From: Panicum virgatum
Taxonomy: Eukaryota > Streptophyta > Magnoliopsida > Poales > Poaceae
Reading direction: 5' to 3'
Assembly: GCF_016808335.1 (NCBI RefSeq)
Contig: NC_053136.1
Location: 1,594,531 to 1,658,530, forward strand
Length of the DNA: 64,000 nt
The position numbers and the translations under genes were made by a program. Below, piece by piece: positions 1-12,399 of this stretch; position 1 is the first letter of the stretch, and each line of letters opens with the position of its first letter. A model generated the notes under the pieces. It saw only the letters and a list, made by a program, of their open reading frames with translations, made no database searches and was not told the origin of the DNA.

Positions 1-2648
1 GCACTGGACGGCCTTAACGGTGAGACCGAACTGAGTGGACACAACACCCAGGCAAAGAAGTGGGAGGAGGGTGGGAAAGGTCTCAGACTTGGCGCGCAAA
101 GAGAAAGTCCAAGAATAATGAGAGAAATCATCCACCACGACCAGATAATATTTATAGCTAGACATGCTGAGTACAGGAGATGTCCACAGGTCACAGTGAA
201 CAAGATCAAAACCATGCGCAGCATGCGAAGAAGAAGAAGAAGAAGAAGAAAAAGGAAGTTTAATATGACGACTTAACAGGCACGCATGGCAGAGGTGCTC
301 AGCAGGAGCCCTAGTACATGGAACATCAGTACTACGACTGAGCTGAGCCAAAACGTCGTGGCCGGGGTGTCCAAGCCGGCGGTGCCAGGTGGTGGAAGAA
401 GGCATCACGGTAAAAGCAGCAGACGAAGAAGAAGAAGCCGAAGCCGAAGCCGAAGGCGGAGCAGCGGAAGTAGGAAGCCGAAGAGTGTAAAGGGGCCCCG
501 GGCTGTCACATCGGAGGAGCAGACGCCGGGAAGCCGAATCCTTCACAGTAAGACCAGAAGATTCAAATTCGATGGAACAAGAATTGTCAGCAGTAAACTG
601 GCGAATGGAAAGAATGTTGGGAACCATATGAGGAGCAACAAAAACATTAGAAAGACGAAAAGAGCCAGGAGCAGAACTCACGGTGGTGACAGGAAGGCAA
701 GACCCATCACCAATCACAATGGAAGAAGGAGAAGAGGGGTGTGGGGGTCGGACAGAAGAGAGGATACCGGCATCTGGGGTGGTGTGGAAGGAGGCACCCG
801 AGTCGGCGATCCACTCGGTGCTGACCGGCGGCGTCAGTCCCATGGTGCTGAAGGACTGCGCCAGAGCGGCCTGGTCCCACCCCCCAGGCCAGGTCGACTG
901 CTGGCTGGGCTGAGCGGGCGGGGTCCAGGTGAACATGGCCGCCGGCTGGAGCTGAGGACGAGGCCCCCCGCCCGGACCCTGGAACGGCCACATTGAGATG
1001 CGTCCTGAGTCCTGACCATGGGTTGCTGAAGGATGGTCAGGGCGTACCTCCAGGGGCAGGGGCGGGAGCGGGAGTGGGAGCCGGAGTTGGCGCGCCCCGA
1101 TGGCCCCCACCGGCAACAGAACCCCCAGGAGCAGGGCCACCAGTGCCACCACCACCCCGTCCCCTCTGCCGACGACGTCCACGGCCCCCCAACCTCCGGT
1201 CTGCCCGGCAGGAGCAGCACAAAGGAGGGAGGTGGCAGGAGCGGCGGAGAAAGCCGGTGGAGCAGCGATGAGCGCGGTGGGGGTGGGCGAGGACGATCCG
1301 GGCGCGAGACCCCTGGTGATCTCCTCGAGGGCGAGGTCGTCCCGGATCTGCAGGAAGGAGGGGAAGGGCCTCTGGCGGGCGATCCAACTCTTCAGGTGGT
1401 CATAGGTGCTGCTCAGGCCCCGCAGGACACTGAGCACCAAGACCCGATCGGACACCGGACACCTGAGGTCGTGAAGAGCGTCGGCCATGCCCTTCATCCT
1501 CCGGCAGATCTCACCAACGGAGAGGTCCCCCTGCTCGAAGGTGCGGAAGGTGGCGTCGAGCTGGACAGCGCGGAACTCGGCGTCGCCGAGGAACTACCCC
1601 TCGAGCGCCACCCAGGCCTGTCGCGCAGTGCCGCTGTGGGTCCTGACGAGGTCCTGAAGATCTAGGGAGATGGTCCCAAAGATCCAGGACAGGACGACAT
1701 TGTCGAGGCGCAGCCACACTACGTCCCGCGTCTCGATCGGCGAGTCAACGAGGACGTGGTCGTCGAGAGCGTAGCGGCGGAGGGTGAGGAGGACCTGGTC
1801 CAGCCAGCGTCCGTAGGAGGAGGACGTGGGGTCGAGGAGGACGGTGACCAGGGACCTGATGTTCTAGACGCCGGCGTTCTGGAGGTCGAGCTGAGCGACC
1901 ATGGGGTCGGTCGGGTCGTACCGGGGTCCAGATCCAGCAAGCGGGGCCTGGTGGGTGGAGGAGGCGCCGTGCTCGGGGACGACAGGCAGCTGGCCGGAGG
2001 AGGCACGAAAGAAGTGCTCCGCCTCGGCGACCCGGAGAGCGAGGGCGTCGGCCGTAGCGCGCTCATGCTCCCAAGCGAGAGCAGCCACGCAGACCCACTC
2101 CTGTGCCGCCGAAGCCTCCGACTTGGTGGCGAGGAGGGCCGCGGCGAGAGCGGCGACGGCCTGCTGCCCACGGAGAGCGGCGACGGCGAGTGGCGCATCC
2201 GTGGGAGACATCCCGAGACCAGACCACGCGGCATCAGACGCGGCGTCGGCGGTGAGCTTCTTGCCCGCCGCGACAGCGGCGCGGTGGACCGCAGCGGCGG
2301 CGGCGGGATCAGCGCCCAGCAGCTACATCGCGGCCTGCAGAGCGGCCGGATCGGAGCCCGTGGACTGCAGCTGCTGCGCCACGGCCCGCAGGGCGGACGG
2401 ATCGACGGCGGCGGCGGCGCGCTGCTGGCCCCCGCAGCCCCCGCACCCGCGCCCGCGCCAGCAGCTGCGGCGGCGGAGGCGGCGGGCAGCAGGGGGCCCT
2501 GCTGGGCAGCGTCCTGCAGGGGGCGGCGCAGGGGACCTTGGGGTGGCGGCGTCCTGCAGCCCCGCGCCTGCACCCGCAGCGGCGGCGGCGTCGAGCAGCT
2601 GCAGGGGCTGCTGGGGCGGCATGGGAGGCCCCTGCTCAGGATTCAATC
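1..2648 (-). mobile_element. Copia-type LTR retrotransposon polyprotein, decayed and truncated by the window start
   Basis: Read on the minus strand, this region encodes a grass Copia Gag-Pol. An Ala/Pro/Gln-rich gag leader (about 2640-2330) comes first. A gag core follows, with YDPTDPMVAQLDLQNAG (about 1915-1865), NIRSLVTVLLDPTSSSYGRW and a UBN2-like stretch down to about 1300. Then comes a Gly/Arg-rich nucleocapsid-like part (about 1250-1050). The protease motif DSGASFHTT lies at about 780-800, and a GAG-pre-integrase zinc module (HRRLGHPGHD, then CHAC) at about 390-270. The start of the integrase core (HCDLWTSP) continues past base 1. In-frame stops at 1864-1866 and 1594-1596, plus frame changes, show it is dead. 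No LTR is visible; the gag side ends at a junction with LINE sequence near 2650. Motifs are seen directly; family assignment is by recognition. Confidence 0.85.
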
Positions 2649-2659
2649 TACCTGTGTTG

Positions 2660-4070
2660 CCTACTGGCTACCGGGATTCAAACCGATGCTCTCTGTGAAA
2701 AGTATCTAGGTCTGCCTATTGCTGGTGGAAGAAGTACCAAGGGAGCTTTTGAAGCTATCCCGGCAAAAATCTGTGGTCTGATGAATGGTTGGGGGGAGAA
2801 GAAGCTTAGTTGTGCTGCTCGGGAGACACTAATAAAGTCAGTGGCGCAAGCTATCCCTACTTATTCAATGAGTTGCTTTGTCCTTGCACCGGCAACGTGT
2901 CAGAAAATCACGTCATTCATCTCCAATTACTGGTGGAGTAACGGAATTGATCGTAGAGAAATGCACTGGAGGAATTGGCCGGACATGTGTTTGCCCAAAT
3001 CCCAGGGCGGATTGGGATTCCGTGACATCAAGCATTTTAACCTAGCGATGTTAGGCAAGCAAGGATGGAGACTAATGGTAACCCCTGAATCGTTGTGTAC
3101 CCGAGTGCTTAAAGGCAGATACTATCCGAACTGTGACTTCATGTCAGCGACAAAAAAGAAGGGCGCCTCTCATACTTGGCGTGCCATCCTAGCAGGCAGG
3201 AAAGTCCTTCAGATGGGTTGTATTAGGCGTATTGGAGATGGTACAACAACAAATATTTGGCGAGACCAATGGTTGCCAGGCGGTGTGGGCTTAAAACCTT
3301 TATGCCGTAAAGATGGAGCTGTGGCAGAACAAGTGAGTGATCTTCTCAGCTCGGATGGGACTATCGTGGGATGATGCAGCACTGGATCAGAATCTTGTTC
3401 CACTTGATGCAGCGGCGGCGCGTCGAATTCCTCTTGGTCGTTCAATGGTGGATACATGGGCTTGGTCAGGAGAGCGACATGGCCTCTACTCAGTTAAATC
3501 AGGCTACCGCATGCTTGCAGCATCCGAGGCTCAGCAGCGAGATTTTGTGCAAAGGAAAGCGACCAATTCAAATCACGGTGCTGACCCTATTTGGCAGAAA
3601 CTATGGAAGTGCAAGGTACCCCCAAAGGTTCGGGTGTTCTGGTGGCGCGTTCTGAATGACTATCTACCGAGCAGGGCCAATCTCCACCGGCGGCATATCG
3701 ATCCTGTCAGTACATGTGATACATGTGGAGCCCGTGAGGAGACTACATTTCATGCACTTGTGGAATGCACATATGCAAGGCGTTTTTGGATCAGGTTACG
3801 TGAACTCACTGGTCCAAATCTGAATCCAACTTCGTGGGCATCGGCAATTCTAGATAACAGAATTTGTGGAGTGAATGACCAAACGATCATTTTGTGCGGA
3901 ATGTGGTCGGTATGGCGCTCTCGCAATGACCGCCGACATGGCAAAGCCCCGATTGAAAATATCAGGTGTTTGTTTGTATCGTATCCTCAAAATTACTTCT
4001 CATCTTGAGAGTCGAATTGGTACATCAGAGCAAACAATTCGACTATTTTTATTTTTTTTGGCCTTGTTCT
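2660..4070 (+). mobile_element. LINE (non-LTR retrotransposon) ORF2 tail: RT C-terminus and zf-RVT, frameshifted
   Basis: The translation contains the hallmark region after the plant L1 reverse-transcriptase core: KYLGLPIAGG, AVAQAIPTYSMSCF, NYWWSNG, GGLGFRDIKHFN, WRDQWLPGG, then the zf-RVT block KVPPKVRVFWWRVLNDYLP and CDTCGAREETTFHALVEC. The frame breaks near 3360-3370 by one base, so two overlapping frames (to 3374, and from 3337 to 4008) are needed. The reverse-transcriptase catalytic core and endonuclease are absent, so this is a 5'-truncated copy, as LINE insertions usually are. A T-rich stretch at about 4045-4060 may be degenerate 3' sequence. It lies directly against the Copia fragment. 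Confidence 0.85.
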
Positions 4071-4270
4071 AGTTACTTGAGTACCAGAAGAGCACAATGA
4101 ATCGGTAACAGAGCAGCAGGTAACCAGCTACGAGGAGTCGTCGCACTGCCAATGGCATCACTAGCACAGCACAAACGGAGCGTGACAGCTCATGATCAAT
4201 TCATTCGGTTAGTTGAGTGTTTTTTACTTACCTCTGGTAAATTAAATTATTACTGGTGCAATCACATCCA

Positions 4271-4276
4271 TATAAA
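4271..4276 (+). promoter_or_regulatory. Probable TATA box of the GDSL gene
   Basis: TATAAA lies 77 bp before the ATG at 4353, which would place transcription start near 4300 and give a roughly 50-nt leader. The sequence is seen directly; its role is inferred from spacing. Confidence 0.5.
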
Positions 4277-4352
4277 TGTGCCCACCACATGCCTGCTGGA
4301 TCGCGCTGCGACACTTCACTGACACACTACATACCCGGCTTCTGGCCGTCCA

Positions 4353-6486
4353 ATGGCTGTGCAACGAGCTGCCGCGCTGCACCTGATGCTTCTTGTGGCG
4401 GCGGCGGCGGCGAGTGTGGCCGCCGCCGGGGCCAAGGTTCCGGCGATGTACGTGTTCGGCGACTCCACGGCCGACGTGGGGAACAACGACTACCTGCCGT
4501 GGAGCATCGCCAGGGCCGACTTCCCCCACAACGGCGTCGACTTCCCCGGCGGCAAGCCCACCGGCAGGTTCAGCAACGGCCTCATCGGCGTCGACTTCAT
4601 CGGTGAGCAACACAGAAGTGGCCACTGTAATACCTAACTACAACGCGCATGCACACAGCTTACAGTTACAGACTAATGCAGCAAAACTGTGTTGAATGGA
4701 TGTTTTCTTTTGTTCTTGTTGTGATGATGAAAATTTGCAGCCATTGCTATGGGGTTCAGCAGGAGCCCACCGGCTTACCTCTCTCTCATGGCCACTGCTG
4801 CCAACAGAAGCAGTGAGGCGCCCAGGAACATGACGATGGCAGCTGCAGCAGCAGCCTACACCACCGGAGCTAACTTTGCTTCTGGAGGCTCTGGTCTTCT
4901 TGATTCCACTGTATATCTGTTTCACCTCACATTACTTCTCCCATGCTTTTGAGACTTGATCTTGCCCTTAAACAGATACTTTTGGTGACATATGCTTAAT
5001 ATCTGATTAGACAAATTCGCAGTTAACTTGTTTTCGCTGTCTAGGAAGCTTTTAGCAAATTCAGTTCTAAGAAAAAAAAGGCTTTTAGCAAATGTAGGCT
5101 TAGGCTGCCTTTATGGTACACTTCATGTATTATAAATGTGTGACGATGACTCAAGACACTTTTTGGTAGGTAAATCTTTAATTGTAGCTGTACATCAAGT
5201 GATTCATTACTAAGATGAAACGATTGTTCACAAAAGTTCAGCCGAAATAACAGCGTCTGTACTGGTCTAAAAAAGCACTTGTACTCAGCTCGTCAATTTG
5301 GTGAAGCGCATTTATGACATCAAAGAAAATTTTATCCCTTTCAAATTTAAATTGCTAGTACTGTTAACAGTACCAAGTATCAACATAAATATTTGGAACA
5401 AAAACATTAAAATTAAAATTCTAAATGGCATTTACACCAGGGATCTACAATCAGCATGACGCAGCAGATAGAGTACTTCTCAGACCTCAAAGATGAGATG
5501 TCAACCAGACTTGGTGCTGCTAGAGTGTCAGACTTGCTGTCAAAATCAATCTTCCTCATAAGTGCCGGGGCGAATGATGCTTTCGACTTCTTCTCACAGA
5601 ACAAATCACCGGACTCCACCACCATTCAGCAGTTCTATGAAGCTATGATCTCCACATATGATAGCCATGTCAAAGTAAGAGCACTCAATTTTCTTCAATG
5701 CAGACAAATCCGTATGCAAATCAGAATTTGCAACTCTGAAAAAAACCATATCTGAACATTTGAACCAAAAGTGCTGCTTCATTTAATCATGCTTGAAGGC
5801 ACATGTCAGAACTCTAGGCACATGGGTTGAAGTACTGACAAAACAAGTCGATTCTTTATCAACCGTAACTGTATATTTGCCGTGCTGCAGACATTGTACA
5901 ATTTGGGAGCGAGGAAATTTGCGGTGATCAATGTGCCACTAATTGGGTGCTGTCCATACTTGAGAAGTCGGAAACCATCTGGAGAATGCGTTGAGCAATT
6001 GAATCAGTTGGCGAAGAGCCTGAATGATGGAATCAGGGTCCTCTTCAGCAATCTCAGCTTAGAAATGCAGAGCATGAAGTACTCTATTTCCAGCGCCTAT
6101 GAGCTTGTCTCTAGTCTGATTAAAACCCCGCATGCTGCTGGTAAGTTGCAAAAACTGAGCAGGGGTATTCTGGATACGAAACCCACATACCGGACATTGT
6201 AATAGCAGTGCTTAGCCGCCTCTTTCTCCAGTATTTCTGCAGCGTTGCTCACTTTTTGCCTGCAGGGTTGGAGGAGGTGAAGAGCGCATGCTGTGGTGGT
6301 GGCAGGTTCAACGCTCAGAGAGGGTGCATCCCCAGCTCCAACTGCTGCAATGATCGCAGCAAGTACCTCTTCTGGGACCTCCTGCACCCTACCCAGGCTA
6401 CTTACAAGTTTGCGGGCCTTGTCTTCTATGATGGACCAGCGCAATTTGTCAGTCCCATCAGCATCAAGCAGCTCGTTGAGGCATAA
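4353..6486 (+). CDS. GDSL-type esterase/lipase, secreted, 374 aa, five exons
   Basis: Model: join(4353..4602, 4741..4910, 5441..5674, 5891..6140, 6266..6486), all GT-AG, reading through without a stop to 374 aa, the usual size for plant GDSL lipases (SGNH hydrolases). Residues 1-25 form an Ala-rich signal peptide, so the product is probably secreted to the wall or apoplast. Block I is FGDSTADVGNND, with the nucleophile at Ser38. Block III is GANDAFDFF, with the oxyanion Asn. Block V is DLLHPT, with Asp339 and His342 near the C-terminus, so the catalytic set is complete. Block I has Thr where the eponymous Leu usually stands, which is common in the plant family. The family hydrolyses acyl esters of lipids or cell-wall polymers; the substrate cannot be told here. 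Its end lies 116 bp from the end of the convergent PPR gene. Confidence 0.92.
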
Positions 6487-6602
6487 TACTCCAACATCAG
6501 AACAAGGATTAGGCCAACACTTCTTTGAGCACCATATATAGACTTTCTATTATTCTACAGCATGGCAAAGATGCTGAACTACCTTGCAATTCATCTGAAA
6601 AC

Positions 6603-8412
6603 CTACACGAGGGTGGAAAAAAATTGTCCAAGTTTTCTGAAAATCGTAAATGCAAATGGTTGTTGGCTCGTTGCGTCAGGTGATTTATCTGTGACCTCCT
6701 CAGGCACTGGAAAGCTGGCAAGCCATTGAGTCACCCTATCTCGCTTTGCCACGAGACGCCCTTTGTTCCTTGTGGATAGCCTAAGGGGGCTCCCCATTCG
6801 GCTCAGAACCTCTTGTGCTAGCTCCCGCACTTTGGGCTCACCTCGGACATCACTGTGCTTCCCAATGCCACACACCACAGACACCTCCAACGGTAATGTT
6901 CGACGCTTTATAACATCCACCCACTGCAGCATCAGCACATAGGCTGCAATTGTACTGAACCCGTGCAGATTCAGTTTCACCTCTGCATCAGACCATTCGG
7001 TTGCCTTGTCCAGCACCGATGAGGAGGCCAGAAGCTCATGCACCAGCTCAGCTTCTGATGGTAGTGTAGATACAGACTTGAGCTTTTTGACCAACACCGC
7101 TGTTGACAGTGGGAGTGAAGGGTCCAGCTCTTGAACCACCAAAGCAAGTGTGGGGCATGAATTGAGCACAAAGTTGTATGCTTTTGCAGTTGGTGCAATG
7201 CACAATTTCCTCATCTTCTTCAACCATACTAGCATCTTGGAATGATCACGGCAGGAGCTGTAGCATGAAAGCACAATGTTCGCTGCGCCAGTGCCCAGTC
7301 GGATGCCAGCATTTGACATAGATGCAATAACCCTCTCCATCTCAACTAACGAGCCTGACTTGCCGTAGCATTTTGCAACCAATCCAAACTGGAAAGCTTC
7401 AGGCTGGTAGCCGAGAGAGACCATTTCCCTAAGTGCTTCCTCTGCCTCACTGGCCAGACCCATCAGGCACAAGGATTTTATCATGGCCATGTAGGCCTTG
7501 CGCCCGGTGTGCGGCATAGACCTTAGCTCAGTGTAGAAATCCATCGCCCGATCTTTCAACCCGCGCGAGGAGAAAGCAACCATGAGATCACAGTAGAAGA
7601 GAGCCACCTCATCGGTGGACTGGAGGTGCTGTGAGATGGAGTCAGAGATCAGGGACCTTGATTCTCCAGGGCTCCCATTGACTTCAAGCAAGGCAGCAAC
7701 TGCAGCAGCATGAATAGAGCTCCATTTGAACCACCGGGCCTGAGTGACTGCCTCATAGAACTGCAATAACAACAAAAATCACAGCTTATGACGAATCAGG
7801 TTATGGTTTTTACTGCATAACTCATTTTGAAATAGAGTTCAACAAGGTTAGACCTTTCAAAATGGGGAATCCTTGGCATGCACATGCACGAATTATGAAA
7901 TGAACAGTCCATCATGAAAAGGCGAAAAAGGCACTCAGACTGTCAGACACTACAATTACAACCGCTCGAATTCAGAGCTTATAACTAGCCAAAGTTGAAT
8001 TGGTCGCTCATACTAGATTGTAATGCTACTAATAACAAGGACAGACATCAAGTTTCTATACACATCTCACCAAATTATACGGGAAAAAAAGAAACAGTTT
8101 TCCTGGCACGGTTAGTCAGAAAGACATCAGATTTACCGGGATGGCGAGGGGGTCGGAATCCATGAGGAGCCTGGAGAGCGCGGCGAGCGCGGCGCGCTCC
8201 GACTTATTGCCGACGTAGCTGCGGATGACGCGCTCGGCCGCGCCCGCCGTGACCGTGCGCTCCAGCTCCGACATGAGCCGCCGCTCGCTGCGCCAGCTGG
8301 AGCCCCCGCCCGACGCGACACGGCGCAGCGAGGCGGAAGCCGCGGGGTTGAACCCTCGGCGCCGCGCAGCCGCGGCCGACGCCGGCGCCGATAGGAACGC
8401 CACCGCTGGCAT
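6603..8412 (-). CDS. PPR-SMR protein, At2g17033-like, 477 aa, two exons
   Basis: Model: complement(join(6603..7760, 8137..8412)); the donor reads CCG|GTAAAT, the acceptor TGCAG|TTC, phase 0. The N-terminus (MPAVAFLSAPASAAAARRRG) is Ala/Arg-rich with few acidic residues, like a plastid or mitochondrial transit peptide. The middle carries degenerate pentatricopeptide repeats (AYMAMIKSLCLMGLASEAEE, FQFGLVAKCYGKSGSLVEME, ANIVLSCYSSCRDHSKML). An SMR domain follows at about residues 355-445, with LNLHG and GIGKHSDVRGEPKVR. PPR proteins bind organelle RNA; SMR modules can act as endonucleases. The SMR start LxLHG is LNLHG here. The At2g17033 comparison is from memory; class confidence is high, function unknown. 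Confidence 0.88.
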
Positions 8413-8486
8413 TGCTGGTTGGACGGTGGCGGAGCAGTCCTCGGTCTTGGAATCGGATGAGAATATGAGATGACGATGCCTTATCG

Positions 8487-8493
8487 TATATAA
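8487..8493 (-). promoter_or_regulatory. Possible TATA element of the PPR-SMR gene
   Basis: A TTATATA sequence on the minus strand sits about 75 bp upstream of the ATG at 8412, in an otherwise mixed sequence. Position fits a TATA box; no other support. Confidence 0.35.
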
Positions 8494-9759
8494 GCACAGG
8501 CCCTACATTTTTTTGCATACAACTTCTGAAATACAGCTCGAGCACAATATGTATGTTTAAACACACTGATTTTTTATATACGGGTACATTATAATTCGAG
8601 GGTAATATAATTCCTCACTTGAATTCAACTTTTTTTTTTGCGTAGTAATTTGAATTCAACATGAAAAGCGTGCAAAAAATAAAGATTCAAATTCTCTGAT
8701 AGCATATGCATGAGATTTTTTAAAGAGACACCCCCACGCTCTCATATTTCTAACTAGCACGGTGGCCCGCGCAAATAGCGCGGGTAGCTAGTTTTATTTT
8801 TGCTATCATTTTAAATTTTTAAATTTGTCAAAGTTTATTGTTTAATTATTTTATGTTAGTTTAATATGGATAAAAATATTTTCTCCTAAAGCTATATGTG
8901 TCCACCACGTAGCTAAAATTTTTTGGCGTTTTGCTATAGTAAATGACTGTCATAGTTTAATTGTCTTATTTCATCCAAAAACTATTCTTTTAAATATATG
9001 TTTCTTTAACTGTAAATTAATTTTGTTATTCAATACTTGGCCTAAATGTATTTAATTTTTGATTTGGCGGGTGCTTGCAGCCCAACTAACTAATAGTCAC
9101 GCGAGCACACGGATAATTCTGGCCGGTAGCTATCTTCCTCTATCGTTCCCCTTTCCCATCCTTCCCTCCCTCCACAATTTTTCCAGAGCAACCATGAATT
9201 CAGAAATTAAGATCTAGAGGACCCAAATTGATCAGTGTTCCTCACAGTCTGTAGGAGTTCTCTGGGGGCGTGGCCTATCTCCCTCCTCGTCCAGACCTCC
9301 TTGCTCCCCGTCCTTGCCTGTACTCCGCACCTGGTCCGCCGCTCGCCAGGTTGCAGGCGCTAGTCCCGCTTGCCTTGTGTTGGCTTTGCCTGTGGATTAA
9401 ACGGCTGCGGCTGCTGGCTCCGGCCCCGACTACGGCGTTGGCGCTTTACAGCCGAAGAAGAGATTCTTTAGTTTTTTCGTAGCAAGTTTTCTAATTGCTG
9501 CCCCAAGCATGGCTGGGCACGTTGGGTACTGCCGCCCAACCTGACTGAACAGCAGCATGCACGTTAGCACCAGGAGCCAGAGCAGGAAGCCGCAAGCCGA
9601 CATGGACAAATTTATTGAAATATGCATTTCAATAGTGCACATTACACTTCACATTGATGCATGTATATTTAAGTAATTTTGCATCGGAATATATGTTTTT
9701 GCAAAGAGTCGTTATTTAAAATTTGACATGTATTCGAGAAGATGCTTACACTATATTTC

Positions 9760-11900
9760 TTTAATTGATTAGAAGTTCTCCTTGTACACAATGTTTTTAG
9801 CTTCATTCTGTCCCTGACATTTAGAGTCACTCATGACCACCTTCAGCCTTTTCCTGTGTGTGACCCTAGATAACACTACATATAGCTGACCATAGTAGAA
9901 AATCTGCTTAGGCAAATATAATCCAACTGTGTTTAGAGACTGGCCCGGCCTGGCACTTATTGATGGTCATTGCGAAGCAGGCCGAGGGGGATTTTGCCTT
10001 CTTTTTAGCATAAATGGCCACTTAGAGTCACTTGGCGACATGATGATGAGAGATATGTATACTTTTTTGCCCACCTATGTTCTTGTAATTATTTTTGCCT
10101 TGATATATTTGTTTCCAAGTTGATTTATTATTATTGTTGTACCATTGCATAAAGCTGGTGACCGGTTGATGTTTCCAAGGAGCATCACTGGTTGGCCGAC
10201 TTTTAGCCTAAGCTCATGGTTTGGGATTCTAGGGAACTTCAAGCTGATGAGAAATGTCGTTGGGTTTCATGCTGCTGTTTGTAGATGCTTTGCACACGTT
10301 GTCTGAGCTATGGTACATCACTTATTCACCTTCTATTTGGCTCATTATGTACTCATTTATCTCAGCTACCATTTCGTTTTTTTGTATGTATACTCTTTTC
10401 TCAAGGAATTTTGGGTCTTGGTAGTTAGTAATAAACAGCTCTAAATAGGTGCTTTGTCTAGCATCAGGTCACTTGGGATTTGGATCCACTCGTCTCCTTC
10501 TATGATGAGTTGTAATCACATCACCCATATTCAGTCTCTACTCAGCAAAATCCTTGACCTCTGGTTGTTTTTATCGTTAGATATACATTTGAGCTGCATG
10601 TTCTTTGTGAGGTTGTAAATTTCAAAGTGGTTCTAGAGATATTAGTGCTTGATATATGCGTTGACTATGTGCTCTCTCCTCCCTTTGGGAACAACAGGAA
10701 GGATTTGCAGAAGTCTCCTAGCACAACGGTCATCCCTTCGAGTATTTTTTTTTGTCGTTGTTCTCGTTGTTAAATCTGTGCATGTCCTTGAGGCTTTGGT
10801 CTAGTGCCTCTGTGCAATTTCTATTTGCTATTAGAGTTTCATCCCACAGAATTAGATAGGTCTTCTTGAGCAGTTCTGGGAGAGAGGTTCCTTGCTTGAT
10901 TTTGCACATTTTTTGGCTTGTTGATTTCACATGTTGATTCATCTGTTATGTTAATTGGAATTCTGAATCTGGAGTGTGTTGTTCTGCCACCTTGGAGTAG
11001 AAGAGCAGCTATACCACACGATGCGATGGCTAGTACTATCTTCCCTTCGGATTGTAGCTTCGTCATGATCTTTCTCTATAGGTATGTTTTACCTGTACCA
11101 CTATAGCCATTGACGAATATTTATTTTCTTAGCCCTTTGTCGACCGACTCCATTATAGTGTCGTATGTTTTTTTAGCTCAGGGTTGAGATTGTTCATAAT
11201 GCTAAAGTTTTTTCCCTAAAAAAAACTTGACCTGCGGAGGAAAGACCACCCACATGACATTGTAATAAGAAGAAGATCTTCTCACATAGGTCAAGAAAAC
11301 CCCCGAATCATTGTCCCCACCCATACATAGTGGCACGTCGCCTTGTGAGTTAGGCCAGACCCCGAACTATGCTTTGGAAATGGAAACATGCGAGGGGATT
11401 TTTTTGTGCAAAGCAGGAGTCGAACTCCCGACCTGGAGGTTCCCATCTGGACGTCCTACCAACCGGGCTGTCGTAATTAAGCTCTTAATTCATCAATCTA
11501 TTTTCTAAGTTCTTCTATATCACTTGTGCTTGGCAATACTTTAGTGACCTTCCTGATTGTCTCATCAGTTTCTATATTTCTGTCAAAGTATATGCTTTAT
11601 TCTAAGAAGCAGTCAACTGCAAATGTTGGAAAGTTTAGATTTATTCTTCGCTTGTGCTGGATATCTTTTGAGAGTGCTTCCCAGGCCAACTCCCATAGCA
11701 ACTTTTGGTTCTGCAACTTCACAGTGTGTTAGTATAGTGGCGAAGAGCTGTTGTAGTTGTATTCCTGTTGCCCGGGCAGCTACTTCCTTTATGCACTCAA
11801 TCCACTCATTCTCATCGTCTAGAAAACTCATCGCCTTCCGTGCTGCTTTAAATGTTGGGTGTACCACTCGGTCTATTGTTGTTATTTGTGCGTATGATGC
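9760..11900 (-). pseudogene. Helitron PIF1-type helicase remnant
   Basis: Pieces of the Helitron helicase appear in order on the minus strand. HPTFKAARKAMSFLDDENEW and LQQLFATILTHCEV lie at about 11865-11690, and ETIRKVTKVLPSTSDIEELR at about 11560-11500. The Walker A motif NGYSGTGKTYL (about 11115-11080) is followed at once by a stop. SEGKIVLAIASCGIAALLL and GGRTTHSRFRIPI (about 11055-10950) come next. A Walker B-like TYLILWDE sits near 10860-10835. GQLYVVLSRVTHRKRLKVV (about 9890-9830) and a terminal NIVYKE near 9785 close the gene. Many stops and frameshifts, plus a SINE inserted between fragments, make it non-functional. No Rep (HUH) domain was seen. Confidence 0.8.
11222..11478 (-). repeat. 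tRNA-derived SINE inside the Helitron helicase
   Basis: The minus strand begins with a tRNA-like head: GCCCGGTTGGTAGGACGTCC resembles a pol III A box. About 30 nt later GGTCGGGAGTTCGACTCC matches a B box. A roughly 190-nt non-tRNA body ends in a short T run near 11222. It interrupts the helicase frame right after the residues IDELRA. I could not define target duplications, and family assignment within grass SINEs was not attempted. Confidence 0.6.
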
Positions 11901-12399
11901 GCATCCTTTATTTGATGGTGTTGAGTAGCATCCTAAGATAGTACCTTTCTCCTCTTGTGGATGAGCATAGTAGATCCTTTAGTAATGGTGCAAATATTTA
12001 GACACAACCTTTGGAGCAGTGTACAAAATTTGACAAAAAAGTGAAGAATTGTGGATGTTCTTTGGATATCACAAACTTTTGTAGTAGCATGTTGGATCCA
12101 GGTAACACATTTGATGGGCTAGTCTTGGTCCAAACTTCATGTGCTAGCTGATTGACGCTCTCCAAATTTTTGAGACTCAGTTGACGAATCCCTAGCAATC
12201 TGGCCGAGAGAAGGCGATCTGGCAGAGAGGAGATGGACTAATCCTTTCGGCAAAATTCTATCAAGACAATTCAGTTGACGAATCCCTGGCGATCTGGCTG
12301 AGAGAATGTGTCCCTGTAAGATAAAGTTGATTGTACCGATGTATTGTGCTCTATTTATATATTATAAGTGTGATAATATGTGTTAGAGTCTATCTCAGA

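Noticed and set aside
226..252. GAA trinucleotide run
   Set aside because: Short simple repeat within the Copia remnant; read on the minus strand it is a Ser run with no further meaning.
286..996. Plus-strand Arg/Ser-rich open frame of 236 aa resembling an SR protein
   Set aside because: It is the antisense shadow of the Copia protease and GAG-pre-integrase region, which carries clear motifs on the minus strand.
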